Below, in pieces: positions 1 to 10,950 of a stretch of DNA of 64,000 bases; position 1 is the first letter of the stretch, and each line of letters opens with the position of its first letter. The notes under the pieces are model-generated. The model saw only the letters and a list, made by a program, of their open reading frames with translations, did not search any database and had not been told where the DNA came from. The stretch comes from Pseudophaeomoniella oleicola. Its lineage: Eukaryota > Ascomycota > Eurotiomycetes > Phaeomoniellales > Phaeomoniellaceae. The position numbers were made by a program, and so were the translations under genes. The stretch lies in assembly GCA_003868215.1 (NCBI GenBank), contig QWDQ01000013.1, forward strand, positions 372,001 to 436,000, in the 5' to 3' direction.

Positions 1-259
1 CGGCATCACCAACGTGAAGTTCGTAGTCCGGGGAGACATCAGATCCAATAGTCTCGACATGTCCAGCCCCCTCACGACCGGCAATGACAGGGAGATCCAG
101 CTTATATAAGCCTGTCCGTTGATAGATATCAATAAAGTTCACTCCTGCGTAGTCCAACTTGACGAGTACTTCAGTAGGCCCTGGTGTTGGCTTTGGCGTG
201 TCATCGGAGAGCCTCAGGACATTGGAGTCGCCGGTCTCTGGTATGATGACGGCACGCAT
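1..259 (-). CDS. Quinone oxidoreductase (zinc-free MDR family), N-terminal part
   Basis: Only the first 86 codons lie in the window; the gene runs off the left edge. The ATG is at 259 on the minus strand, and the frame starts MRAVII and continues without intron to position 1. The segments EVLVKLDYAGVNFIDIYQRT and LPVIAGREGAGHVETIG are characteristic of the GroES-like N-terminal half of NADPH:quinone reductases (yeast Zta1, bacterial QorA). The zinc-binding GHE motif of alcohol dehydrogenases is replaced by GREGAG, as expected for the zinc-free branch. Known role of the family: one-electron reduction of quinones with NADPH in the cytosol. It is divergent from the FAD monooxygenase that starts 667 bases away, so the two may share a promoter region (inference). 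The Rossmann half is not visible, so substrate cannot be judged. Confidence 0.85.
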   Translation of the reverse strand, partial: MRAVIIPETGDSNVLRLSDDTPKPTPGPTEVLVKLDYAGVNFIDIYQRTGLYKLDLPVIAGREGAGHVETIGSDVSPDYELHVGDA

Positions 260-926
260 ACTGACTGTTCAGTATTTTGAGCCTTGGCCTGATATGCTGG
301 GTTATGGCACTCGAGAAATGTGGTCGTTGGCGGACGTACACATCAATGCCGAACACTAAGCCTCCTCAGAGGCATTTTCCCTTTTCATTCTATGCCCTTT
401 CATCTCTCAGCCTATTCGCGACCCACTATGAAGCCGATCTCGGGCTCTCTGTATGCCATGCCATTTCAATGGAGGAGCTTAATTACTCATGTCGTGAAAA
501 AGTCTTGCAAAGACTCGGAGCGATGGGTTGGGAAACAGGACGGAATGGTGGTTGGTGGAAGGCATCCGAGGTATTAAAATTCCCCGTATCAACGGATGCT
601 GACCCGCTCTAGATTGGACGTTGAGCTGCTTACCGAGATACGAACAACCCCCCGCAGTCGAGAAGATGCAGCTCGGCTACAGCAAGTCTGATATCCAATG
701 CATCCGCAATGAAATCTGGCAAATCCAAGAAGAGGTTAGTGTTCTGACTCGTGCCCGTCTTGCAGCGACAGTCACCTGAGAAAGCCCAGTCGTGCATATC
801 GAGCGATACAGCTGTAACGTACCGATTGTAGCGATCGCCTTAAGAGTTCCTATACGACGTGCGTCGTTCCTTTCAACACGATCGTCACCTTTTTTCCCGC
901 AAAAGTTCCTTCGTAATTTCTTCGCA
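260..926. promoter_or_regulatory. Divergent intergenic region (oxidoreductase / monooxygenase)
   Basis: This 667-base gap separates two divergent start codons, so it must contain both promoters. Short open frames inside it have no recognisable product. One 37-codon frame starts at the ATG near 666 and contains GYSKSDIQCIRNEIWQIQEE; it could be an upstream ORF or a remnant, but I cannot support it as a gene. No clear TATA box was identified. Confidence 0.4.
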
Positions 927-2427
927 ATGGGAAATTATCTATCTCGATTTTCTGCACTTTTCTTCGGGTTTGGCCGATCACAGCCGTTACTGCCTGCTCC
1001 CGAAAAGACAGAGACGGCGGACACAAAGAACGGCCAGGAGCCTTTCCATGTGCTGATCGCTGGTGGCGGTGTCGTCGGCCTTACGCTCGCACAGGGATGC
1101 CGAGAGAATGGGATACCGTTTACCATCTTCGAGAGAGACTCGCATACGGGAGAAAGGAGTCAGGGATGGGCTCTTACCCTGCATTGGTGCTTGGATCAAC
1201 TCGAGAGGACGATCGGCAAGCAGAGAACGGCACAACTACCTGATGTATGTCAAAGTTCCCGCTAGCATCCTTGCGAGTCAAAATCTTGAGATCGGAGGAA
1301 GAGGCCAAGCCGGACATGAATTATTATCTGACTGACTGTAATAGGCACGGGTCACTACGATGACAGGTCCGGACAAGGGAAATTTCCTATTCTTGAACGC
1401 TGTCACGTGTGAAGCGAAATACAAGATCCCACCTGCCAAAAGACGGCTACGTCTGCACCGACAGAAGCTCCGGGACATCTTAGCATCCGGCATCGACCTT
1501 CAACAAGGCAAGAAAGTGTCATCATTCGAAACCCCAGCGGCGGGGGGTGTAATTGCCCATTTCTCCGACGGCAGCATCGTCAAGGGCTCGATATTGATCG
1601 GTGCAGACGGAAACAACTCGAATGTGCGGAGGAGCATGAACATGGCAAAGAAGGATCTCACGAAACTGCCCGTCAACCTCGTGGGCGTCGTCCGAGAATT
1701 CACGGCCGAACAAGCCGCTCCGATCCTCGACCTGGACCCCTTGCTGTTCCAAGCCCTCGACCCCGAGACCGGCAACTACCTCTGGTTTTCATTCCAAGAG
1801 TCTAACGAGCAACCTGATGGCAGCACGACATACAAAGCGCTCGTCCTCGTCTCGTGGCTCATCAAAGACACCGTCAAAGACGCTATTCCGGAGACACATC
1901 GCGAACGAATCGCGCTGATGAAGAAACGAGCGGCCAACTTCGCCGAACCGTTGAGAAGCGCCGTGTTCGATATCCCAGACGACCTGGACTATACGACGAG
2001 ACTACAATTAGCAGACTTCCCGCCCGAGCAGTGGGACAATTACGACGGACGGATAACCTTGGCAGGAGACGCCGCACACGCCATGACCATGTAAGTTCCT
2101 CTCAAAAACCCTCCGTCCTCCTGTCCCTCCCTCTCTCTCCATCTACTGACATCTCCCTTTCTCCCCCTCAGGTACCGCGGCGAAGGCGCCAACCACGGCA
2201 TCCTCGACGCCGCGCTCCTCGTCGACCAACTCGCCGCCGTCCACGCCGGCACCATCTCCCTCAAACAAGCCGTCGACGCGTACGAAGCCGAGATGATCCC
2301 GCGGGCCCAGGGGGCTGTTTTGAAAAGCAGGAGAGCGGCGTTGGATGCGCATGAATGGGACAAGGTGAATGATGAGTCGCCGACGGTGGGGGGCCGGATT
2401 CCGCCGGCGACGGCGATTATTTATTAA
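927..2427 (+). CDS. FAD-dependent monooxygenase (PHBH-like fold), predicted N-myristoylated
   Basis: Three exons: 927-1244, 1345-2090 and 2172-2427 (439 aa). Introns have donors GTATGT and GTAAGT, and the frame joins cleanly at both. The FAD dinucleotide-binding motif [13 protein letters not shown] lies near residues 47-59. The second motif [11 protein letters not shown] and the flavin/ribityl motif [19 protein letters not shown], the latter spanning intron 2, complete the class A flavoprotein monooxygenase signature. Such enzymes use NAD(P)H and O2 to hydroxylate aromatic or polyketide substrates; the substrate here is unknown. The N-terminus reads MGNYLS, a strong match to the N-myristoyltransferase consensus (Gly2, Ser6), followed by a Phe-rich stretch, so membrane anchoring is plausible (inference). 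The ATG at 927 is the first ATG in frame. The quinone oxidoreductase lies upstream on the other strand. Confidence 0.88.
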
Positions 2428-2986
2428 TAGTAAGGGCAGACAGGGGAGATGAAGCTGGATGTAGTCTTTGATGTTGTATCTACTAATGCCTTAAAACCCC
2501 CCTTAGTACCTATGACTATGGTACTAGGTATTTCAAACCTCAATCAAACCTTACCCTATTTACATATTCTCTCTCTCTCTCTCTCTCGTAATCGTAAACA
2601 CCAAAGCACTTTTAACTACCTCTTTCTGCCTCTAAATGAATGAACGGATAGGTAAGGTACACTCCAGTACCCAACCGTCAGCGGTCGGACCTAGCTCAGA
2701 CACTAACCCTACAGACAGTCCATTGTATGATACGATGTGATAAGCAACCATCTCAACCGAGAACAACCTCTCCCTTCCCCTTTGAGAGAAACTCGGTTAT
2801 TCCTTTTTTCCAAGCGAGGGAAGACAGGGAGGGAAAGAAAGCGGGATGGACCGGAAGCACATCCGAAGGAAACACACGTGACCAGGACATCAGTACCTAA
2901 GGTACATATCAAATGGATAGATGTCATTGTGTATATTCATAAAGTAAGTAAGAAAGTGGCCGCCTGGAGGTTATCAGGAAGAGAGA
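2428..2986. other. Intergenic, tandem genes
   Basis: The 3' end of the monooxygenase and the 5' region of the DUF1338 gene. It contains a short CT microsatellite at about 2570-2587. No further gene or RNA was seen. Confidence 0.4.
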
Positions 2987-4528
2987 ATGAATACAATTTA
3001 TGTTGTTACAGGGATCACCACGACATCACAGCAAGCAACAACAATGATGAACCACCAGCACCAAGATCCAGACGAACCCCTCGTCTCCCCATCCACCCTC
3101 CGCGCCCTCTTCGCCTCCTCCCTCTCCACCCTCTACCGCCACGAAGTTCCCCTCTACACCTCCCTCCTCACGCTCGTCTCCTCCATCAACACCCAAACCC
3201 TATCCCGTGACCCTCTTCTACGCCAACACCTTACGGCCACAAACTCGCTGTCGCGGCTCGACCTCGAGCGTCACGGGGCCATCCGACTGGGTTCCGCGGA
3301 CGAGCTGGTCGAACTGACGGCGTTTTTGCGGGTGCTGGGGATGCAGCCGGTGGGGTATTATGATTTGAGTCAGAGGCCGGCGTGTTTGCCGATTCATGCG
3401 ACGTGTTTTCGGGCGGTGGGGGTGGAGGAGTTGGCGGAGAGCCCGTTTCGGTTGTTTGTGTCGTTGTTGAGGCCGGAGCTTGTAGCGTCGACGACGACGT
3501 CGGAGGACCCGGTGGTGCAGGACCTGGTCCGGTCGGCGATCAGAGAGAGAGGGAAGCTGTTCCCGGTCGAAGTGGATGAGTTGGTTGCCGAAGCCTCACT
3601 GCACGGTAACCGGCTACCACGACGCAAGGCAGAACGACTCACCGACCTCGCGATCCCATCCTTCGCCTTCCACGGCAAAACCACCCTGACATCCGACGAA
3701 TTTTCCCTTCTCGCCCAATCCTCCCCCCTGCTAGCTGACATCATCGCCTTCCCAAACCCGCACATCAACCACCTGACCCCCCGCACCCTCGACATCGACG
3801 CCGTCCAGCACGCGCTTCTCGCGGACCCGAAATTTCAAGCGAAGCCCAGCGGCATCGAGGGTCCGCCGCCGAGCGTGTGTCCGATCTTGCTCCGGCAGAC
3901 CAGTTTCTGTGCCGTTGAGGAGACGGTTTACTTTAGCGACGGGAAGACGGGACGGCATGCGGCGCGGTTTGGGGAGATCGAACAGCGTGGTGCGGCTGTC
4001 ACGCAGGCGGGTCGAGAATTGTATGATCGGATGTTGGCTTCCTCAAATTCGCATGCCGAATTGCTTGAGATGGCTGGGATGGACGATTGGGAGAGCATGC
4101 GTGCCGCAAATCTCATCTGGGTGCGCTATCAACCCGTTCCTGGAATTCCAAAACCCAACCCCAACTCCAGCACCACGACGACGCCGGAGTCACTCCTGTC
4201 AACAGACGAGATGATTACTCAACTCTTGGCCGAGAAAAAGATCTTCTTCTCCCCGCAGATATACGAAGACTTCCTGCCATTATCTGCCGCGGGAATATTT
4301 CAGAGTAACCTCGGTCTCAGCAGTGATCGAGATGGACTTTCTTTGGCGGCGGCGCCGTCGTCTACCTCAGTACCATCCAAGGAGCAAGATCTAGGAAGGA
4401 AACAAATACAGCAATTCCTAGCGAGGGCGGATGCTGTGCTGAGGGATGAGATGGAGGTGTATAGATCGATACAGGAGGAGAGTAAGAGGGAATGTATGAA
4501 GTATTTTGATATCGAAACTAGAGATTGA
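2987..4528 (+). CDS. 2-oxoadipate dioxygenase/decarboxylase (DUF1338, HglS-like)
   Basis: Single exon of 513 codons from the ATG at 2987. A second start, an ATG pair at 3044 (494 aa), is equally possible and gives a more family-like N-terminus. The fold is the DUF1338 VOC-type Fe(II) enzyme. ERHGAIRLGS carries the His-x3-Arg pair, INHLTPRTLDID the second metal His, and FGEIEQRG the Glu, which together match the His/His/Glu iron site and substrate Arg known for Pseudomonas HglS. LGMQPVGYYDLSQ and PIHATCFRAV are further family blocks. The bacterial enzyme converts 2-oxoadipate to D-2-hydroxyglutarate in lysine catabolism; in the fungus this is inferred from conservation. The first 900 bases are very rich in G/C at third positions. 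The gene converges on the NACHT gene with only about 70 bases between stops. Confidence 0.85.
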   Translation: MNTIYVVTGITTTSQQATTMMNHQHQDPDEPLVSPSTLRALFASSLSTLYRHEVPLYTSLLTLVSSINTQTLSRDPLLRQHLTATNSLSRLDLERHGAIRLGSADELVELTAFLRVLGMQPVGYYDLSQRPACLPIHATCFRAVGVEELAESPFRLFVSLLRPELVASTTTSEDPVVQDLVRSAIRERGKLFPVEVDELVAEASLHGNRLPRRKAERLTDLAIPSFAFHGKTTLTSDEFSLLAQSSPLLADIIAFPNPHINHLTPRTLDIDAVQHALLADPKFQAKPSGIEGPPPSVCPILLRQTSFCAVEETVYFSDGKTGRHAARFGEIEQRGAAVTQAGRELYDRMLASSNSHAELLEMAGMDDWESMRAANLIWVRYQPVPGIPKPNPNSSTTTTPESLLSTDEMITQLLAEKKIFFSPQIYEDFLPLSAAGIFQSNLGLSSDRDGLSLAAAPSSTSVPSKEQDLGRKQIQQFLARADAVLRDEMEVYRSIQEESKRECMKYFDIETRD

Positions 4529-4600
4529 CAAGTTCACTTCTGGTCACTTCTTGCTGGAATCGACTGTGTTCCCAATGTGTAGAGTCCAACTAGTTCAAGA

Positions 4601-7600
4601 TCAAGTGAGCCCCTTTTTTGTGCCATGTACTGAGCCCTTGTTAGCAGCTGTTCCTGGGGGTGAATCATCTCTTTCCAATCCATCTGGTTCGTCCTTCACC
4701 TCCCTCTCGAAAGCCTGCCCAGGATCAGAGGTAGAAGTTGAATTCACGAACCATCCTCTCTCCAAGAGGTCCTCACGTAACTGCTCTAGTTCAATGCTTT
4801 TGCTCCTCGCACCGACCTTGTACATTCGTTCTTCCAAAAGAACTCGAGAATCTTCGGTAGATGTTTGCCAGTACTGAGTCAGAGCAGCCACGAGAATTTC
4901 CGATTCCTGGTTTGCGATCCTGAAGTACCTCTCTTCAAAAGCACGTGCCATTGCCTTCCCCTCATCAGGAGGGATTTCTTCATCTTTTCGCAAGTAGTGC
5001 ACTCTCATCCGCCGATCTGGCACGTGGAAAGAGGCTCCTCCGAAACGTGCAAAAGAGACTATATCTGAGAGATCAGCGGTAGCTATCTCAACTAACATTG
5101 ATAGTTGACGACCTTTGAAAAAGTCGTATATAAGGTGGAAAAAGGGCGCAGGGCTCATGGCATCAACTACTATCAGAATACTGGATTCAGGATCCACGCC
5201 AACCTCCTTAAACTTTTTCAAAGTGCTTTGCCAAGCGGACTGGTACTCAGGACGTTCCTTGAGGTCCCAATTGAACAAAAAGATCGAGAACGGGTTTATG
5301 AAGTAGTAAAGTTTCTGTGAGGAATTGTAACATTGGTACTCAAAGTTCGGATCTGCCCCTTCGTCCAAGAGTTCTTGTATCATTGCGAAGTTATCGAGCA
5401 CTAAGGGTAGGTCTTGGCTGGCGTAGGACCAAGCGTCGTTAAGTCGTAAGGTGGAAGCACATACGAGGAGATAATCCCGATATCTTCTCTCTAGCTTCCG
5501 GCCACATCCTCCTTTTGCGATAAAGGATCGGACAAAGGAGTTGTATCCACAGACTGCTGCGTGACCAACAAAGTCCATTGCAGGAAATGAAGCAGAAACT
5601 GGTGGAGATAGAGGTAGAGGGAAATTCCACCCATCCAGTGGGCATGTGATCCCTTCTGTGTTCAATCTACGTTGCAGTGAACGGACGAGAAGTTGGAACA
5701 CCTTCAAGTATTCTTCGGGTGGAAACTCCCGAATGTATCCTTCGTCAAAGATCCCGATAAAGGTCACCATGAAATCCAGTGGCTGGAGTACCAGATACTT
5801 GATTATTTCGACGTGACGACAGTAAATGATGCTTTCTGGCTCGGTTCTTTGACAATCAACCATAATTTCTTTGCCATCCTGTGTGTCCTTCAGGAAATCA
5901 TAGGCAGTTCGATGGATGAATCCGACGACTTTATTGTAGTATGATTTTAAGTGAAGAACCTCGGAAGATTTGAAGTCTGTCCTGAGCGGAGACTCATATC
6001 CACTTTCTTCCTTGATCTCCAGTAACCCTGCACAGCGCGAAGCTAGCCGAAGCTCGGTTTTATGGCAATGCTTGATGAATTCTGCAGCGGAAATGTGCTC
6101 TCCTCGCTCAAGCACTCTCCTTCGCAGCGAGTCCATATTCCCCGCAATCGTCACACAAAATACGTCGCAATACATATAGGACGTCCAACGCTCCCAGTCC
6201 AGTACGAAGCGAAAATAGTGCGCTGCCTCTGAGCGATAAATAACTTTGTCCTCGTTCAATCGATTCCACATGTGGTTGTACAAAGCCATGATCTCGTTCG
6301 GCATCTGTTCCAGCCGCATCTTGAGCTCGTCCCAATTATCCCCGCCCAGTAGTCCTTTGACTAGACTATTCAAAGAATAGTAGACCCAGATGAAGACGCC
6401 ATCAGCTTTCCACACAACCATATCCTGCAGAGATGAGAGTTGACCCTCGCTAAGCACCCCAAAGGAATCTCCTATCGATGCGCCACAAAGTACGTCTTTT
6501 GTATACCGACGTATATCGTTTTCTGTTAATTGTTCCAATCTCAATTGAGGATTGTTTCGAAGCCAGGGTTCAAGATGGGGCTCTGGACGACTCGATACGC
6601 AAAGTTTCACGTTCGGCAGCGACGTTAACCTATCAACGTGTCGGCGAATTTCAAGAGGCCCATCACCTGGAACAAACTCGTCCAAGCCATCAAGGAAGAT
6701 ACAAATCGGTGTTGATATAAGCTCCACTGATAGGCCAAAGATATCGTAAAGCTCTTTGAGAGACCAGTCATCGATGCTTCTCTTCGTACTCAAACCCTGA
6801 AGGGCGGATCGTAGGCTTGGTATGATGTTCTGGTGTTGTTCAAGAAGTTGGAACTGTAGCGAACACCAAAGTCCTTTCGAATTTCGCTGCAATGGCGTGC
6901 CTGCCATCCAGAAGAAGAATTGGATCAACGTGGAATGCGTTCCCGGGTGTGACTCTTCCAGAGCTTCCCTTGTTCGCGGGTCCGTGTAAATCAGTTTCAT
7001 CAAACTCGATTTTCCAGATCCCGGTTTTCCTCTCACCCAGTATAGCTTTTCTTCACTCTTTAAGAATGGAAGCAACGGGCTCCAAGGACGCTCAGTCGTG
7101 TCATCGAATATCCACTCATAGGTGTCCTCGTGACGATCCTTCACCGAATTCCATCTTTCGTTCATCTGAGGGTATCTCAAGCTCTCCAGCAGATGCTGTT
7201 GGGAAGTCCTTATAGACGTATCGAGCTCCCTGGTCTCAAATTTCTTATCAATATGATCTCTGATATGTTCCCCTTCATGTTGGACTACCAGCCGTGTCTC
7301 TTTCTCTTCAGATCTAAGTAGATCCGACAGTTTTGTCTGACCATCAGCGAGTCTGCGGATGAACAACGCCAGTTTGTTATCCAGCTGGTTGAATCTGCTC
7401 TCATCTTCAAGGATGCTTCGCGCCTGTTCGGATCTGAAATGGTATTAATGAAATGTATCTAATGAGTATTTCAAGACAAAATCGGAAGCATAGGACATCT
7501 TGACATACCTCATATGAACCAGTATCTCGGTCTGCAGGACAGTTTGGTAACGCACAATTTCTATCCTGATTTCCTCAATAGCATCCTTCTTCGTAAGCGC

Positions 7601-7945
7601 CTTGAAGCTTGTCCGCATCGTTGAAAATACACTGGTACCCTTCTGTTTTTCGATCTTCTTCAACTCAAGCTGCAATTTTGCAGCACTCTTTCTGCATTGA
7701 GACGCCAGGTCTCTAAGTCTGCTCTCCGATTGAGTCAGAGAGCTCCTGCTTTGAGAGACCCGGTTGAGATTTTGTTGAACTTCCGAGGTGGCTTCTTCCA
7801 GATATCGCGAGGTGTCCGCGAGACTTCGATTCTCCCTGGATGATCCCTCTGCATGGGTTTCTTTGCACAGGTGGACAAATTTGAGACTGAAATCTATCAC
7901 TTGCATAACATTGCAGGCCAAGCCGAAAGCAGTGATGGGATCCAT
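4601..7945 (-). CDS. NACHT-domain NOD-like receptor (fungal STAND protein)
   Basis: Two exons: 7945-7509 and 7433-4601 (1089 aa), with a 75-nt intron starting GTATGT. Residues 1 to about 168 are the helical, coiled-coil-prone N-terminal domain typical of fungal STAND proteins (DPITAFGLACNVMQVIDFS). The NACHT NTPase follows: Walker A GKPGSGKS at about 281-288, Walker B CIFLDGLDE at about 390-398, and the sensor-like CVSSRPEP at about 424-431. A winged-helix-like linker ending VGFIHRTAYDFL (about 649-660) matches the region often called DUF7791. The C-terminal third has no regular WD, TPR or HEAT array; AMIQELLDEGADPN near 830 looks like one degenerate ankyrin unit. Such proteins act in non-self recognition and regulated cell death. 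The gene appears intact. ATG 7945 is the first ATG in the frame. Confidence 0.9.
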
Positions 7946-8649
7946 GATGGTTTGCAACGTGTATCAAAGGTTAAATCGATGTCGCCTTGAAGCTTTGGAC
8001 TTATGACATCGATGCCCTCCTCTCTCTCTTGATGATTTAAATTCTCATCATATGCGCAATAGTCGATAAGCAAGTCGGCGCGGAGGAAGGACGCATCAAA
8101 GACGGTATACAAAAGAAATATAACGCGGGGTGCTGCCCAACACCCACGTAGGCGCAGCTGATGCAAAAGGCATGATAACGACGCAAAAAGGCAACGAGGC
8201 TGAGGAACTAGCAGGGTTCATACTTACCCTCTGAGGCTGTGAAAGATGATGATTCGTCGATGAACATTGTGGCAGATTTGCGGCATACTCCCATTTATGA
8301 GAAAGCCCGGATTTCAACATTGTGTGGTCAGTTATCGTTTACATATATTTATTATATGTGATAATGATCAAGTACTGGATCATCAACACTTCAGCAACGA
8401 TGATGTTTTGGGAAAATTCACGGTGAAGAAAAGTAATAAAATCATGTGTCTCTGAGAATTATTTGAGGTCATTGTACTGGTATTATTTCTTAGATCCGCA
8501 TGTCCAGAAGTAGGCCAGAACGCCCCGCAGCTTGCATCCTTTTCCAACGTCGTGACCAAAGTCCCCTTAACAACACCGCCCAAAAGAGATTATCACGTAC
8601 AATCGCTTCTGTCCAGACCGTGAAGTGCTTAACTTCCCAATTTCTGTAT
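7946..8649. other. Intergenic between two minus-strand genes
   Basis: Promoter side of the NACHT gene and 3' side of the F-box gene. Only short frames without recognisable content were found. 8330-8460 is AT-rich. Confidence 0.35.
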
Positions 8650-10652
8650 TCAAGTATCAGCCCAGAATACGTGGCAGCCCAGATCTGTCTGCGAAACACC
8701 AATCTTCATTCCCCGGACTTCAGCCCCGTTCTTATCCAATACGGAGCCTGTGAATGGGCCAGTACCGTTGTGCACGAGGCCATAGTTCCATAATGCTATT
8801 GGATCGAGCATCCAGAACCTCCCAAGCATGACTTTTCCTCCTGGCGTCAGGATGCTTTCGTATGCGTATGCGTACTCGACATCGTTCCAAGTGAGGTCAA
8901 ATGGGTCATGGTAATGGTCTTCGATTGATGCAACTTGTGCCTGAGTCAGCCGAAATCCAGAGAGTAACGTTTCAATTCTTGCTGTCAGTAGCTCCATGTC
9001 CTCTGCTTCGATGGGTGGAGGAGCCTGCCCGTCTTGGCCCTGTTGTTGCTGCCACTGAATGTGTTCCATGTAGAGATCCTGGAGCAGCTCGAGTTCCTGT
9101 AGCTGGGTATAGTCTAGTCCGGAAATGGTACTTTCATTTGGAATATTGGTGAAGAATGACCACAGGGTATTAAGTGTGTACATTACACTGGGTTTGTAGA
9201 GGACGAATAACATTCGTGACCATCCGGGTATTTCCCACTGATCTGGAATTCTGTGGAGGAGGCCATGAAGACGGAGGGACGTCAACGCATTCGGTGCCCG
9301 CGTGTTGGGGTGCGCCAGGTGACCTTGATCATCGTGTGTACCGCTAACTTCTGTACCCACGCTTTGCAGCTTGCTGACATCTTCAAAATAAGCCATGCCT
9401 CGCAGATAGCGAAGCCCTGTACTGGGAACTTCTCCGAAAGCAGGGATTGTCTTGAAGATCAGGGGCCAGCCCTTTCGCGAATCGCCTGGAAGGGCTTCAC
9501 TGAAATCCAACACAAGGGGATTCGCCGTGTCCCAATCCTCTCCACATGTCTGAATTTCCGTCAAGTCCTTTTCATTTTTCGGTGCCGGATGAATGCACGA
9601 ATAATGACCAATCCACCGTGACGGGACGTCTACAAGAGAAAATTCGTTCAACGACTTAGACCAAGGCTTGGCCATACGATTCCACCGGAGTAGATTCCGG
9701 ATCATCCGTCCATAGGCTGACTTCGAGTTGCTGCATAGATGATTGTTCCAGAAATTCAAGATGTGTACAAGGTCGGTCAAATCGATGGTGAACTTTCGTG
9801 CCCTTCTATCATATGAGCAGATCGTTCGGAATTTAATATGGAAGAGATAGACCCTGACCACATCGTAATTACTTGAGTTAGCTGCCCGTGCTATAAAGTC
9901 GTTGTGAGGGTTGAGAAAGAGATGAGAAAGTGTCAAGCGTGAAGCCTCAAATAAGGCATGGCAAAATGTGCTCTTCTGTGAAATCACTGGATGTTTCAGG
10001 AACTGATGCAAAGGCGAGTCGCCATCTTGGGAAGGTGAGAGTATTGTGATATTTTTGGATTGAGGCGATGGACATTGTTTTGGTAATCTGTTGTAAGACT
10101 CTACTCGCAGCATTAAAATCCGACGCGGCCAAGAGTAGATGTTGAACTTACCAGTGATGAGATCCAGTATTGTCTGCAAGAAAGTCATTTCTTTGGCTGT
10201 AGGTTTGTCAAAGCAGAGCACTTTGAAGCGGTAAAGAGCCAAATGTCTGAGGCGGTACGCAACACTGAATTCGACGGGATCTTCAAGGATAGGACAATCG
10301 TAGTGGCTGAGAAATCTCTCGCGCCAAACTCCTGAATCAAGAGGAAGTATTGCCCTCGCCACTCGACGACATGAGACTGAGAATGCTACAAGAGATACAT
10401 CATCGGGGAGCGCAGAAGCAATGCTTTCAAGGAGCTTTGTCCTGTCAGATAGTGAAGTAACGGAAGATAGCTGCATCTCACCTCAGATGGGAGCTGTTCC
10501 AAGTAAGAAAGTCCACTGGGAGCTTGGCTGAGGTTCATTCCATCCACGTCCAACACATCGAAAATCTGTCTCTCTTGACCAGTGTCAACCGGAGAACAGG
10601 GGAAAGAACTTTGAGGAGTGCTGGAGCACAATATCATATCGAGGTCAACCAT
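8650..10652 (-). CDS. F-box domain protein
   Basis: Exon 1 is 10652-10482 and exon 2 begins at 10434. The 47-nt intron uses a GTGAGA donor and an AAAG acceptor, and this choice rebuilds a standard F-box, LEQLPSELLESIASALPDD, followed by SCRRVARAILP and a VWRERF block (about residues 50-100). About 651 aa if the rest is read through. F-box proteins recruit substrates to SCF ubiquitin ligases through Skp1. The remaining 550 residues show no WD40 or LRR repeats; they contain a Gln-rich run (WQQQQGQ) and a Trp/Phe-rich C-terminus. A GTAAGT at about 10152 starts a stretch that could be a 48-nt in-frame intron (acceptor GCGAG); splicing it or not keeps the frame, so both forms are possible. Its target cannot be inferred from its neighbours. 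Confidence 0.75.
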
Positions 10653-10950
10653 GATTGAGTTTGTTAGGTTTAATGTGACTCATCGAAGGAGAGACTGGAG
10701 GGACTGGCTAAGCTTGCAGAACCGTGACCCAGATTGGATGTGAGAGAAAGAGGGTGCAAGTCAGTTTTCAAGAGGTTGTGTCGTGTGAGATATGTTCCGG
10801 AGTGGAGTGAATGCCACGCATGATTATCTGGTTCCAACTGTGATACTCTAAGGTTGATGTGGGCAGTATCAAGATGTAAAGGAATTTGCCATCGTCTGAC
10901 AGGCTAAGCACGGAGGTTGCGGAAATCAAACGAGATGGGATGTGACATTT

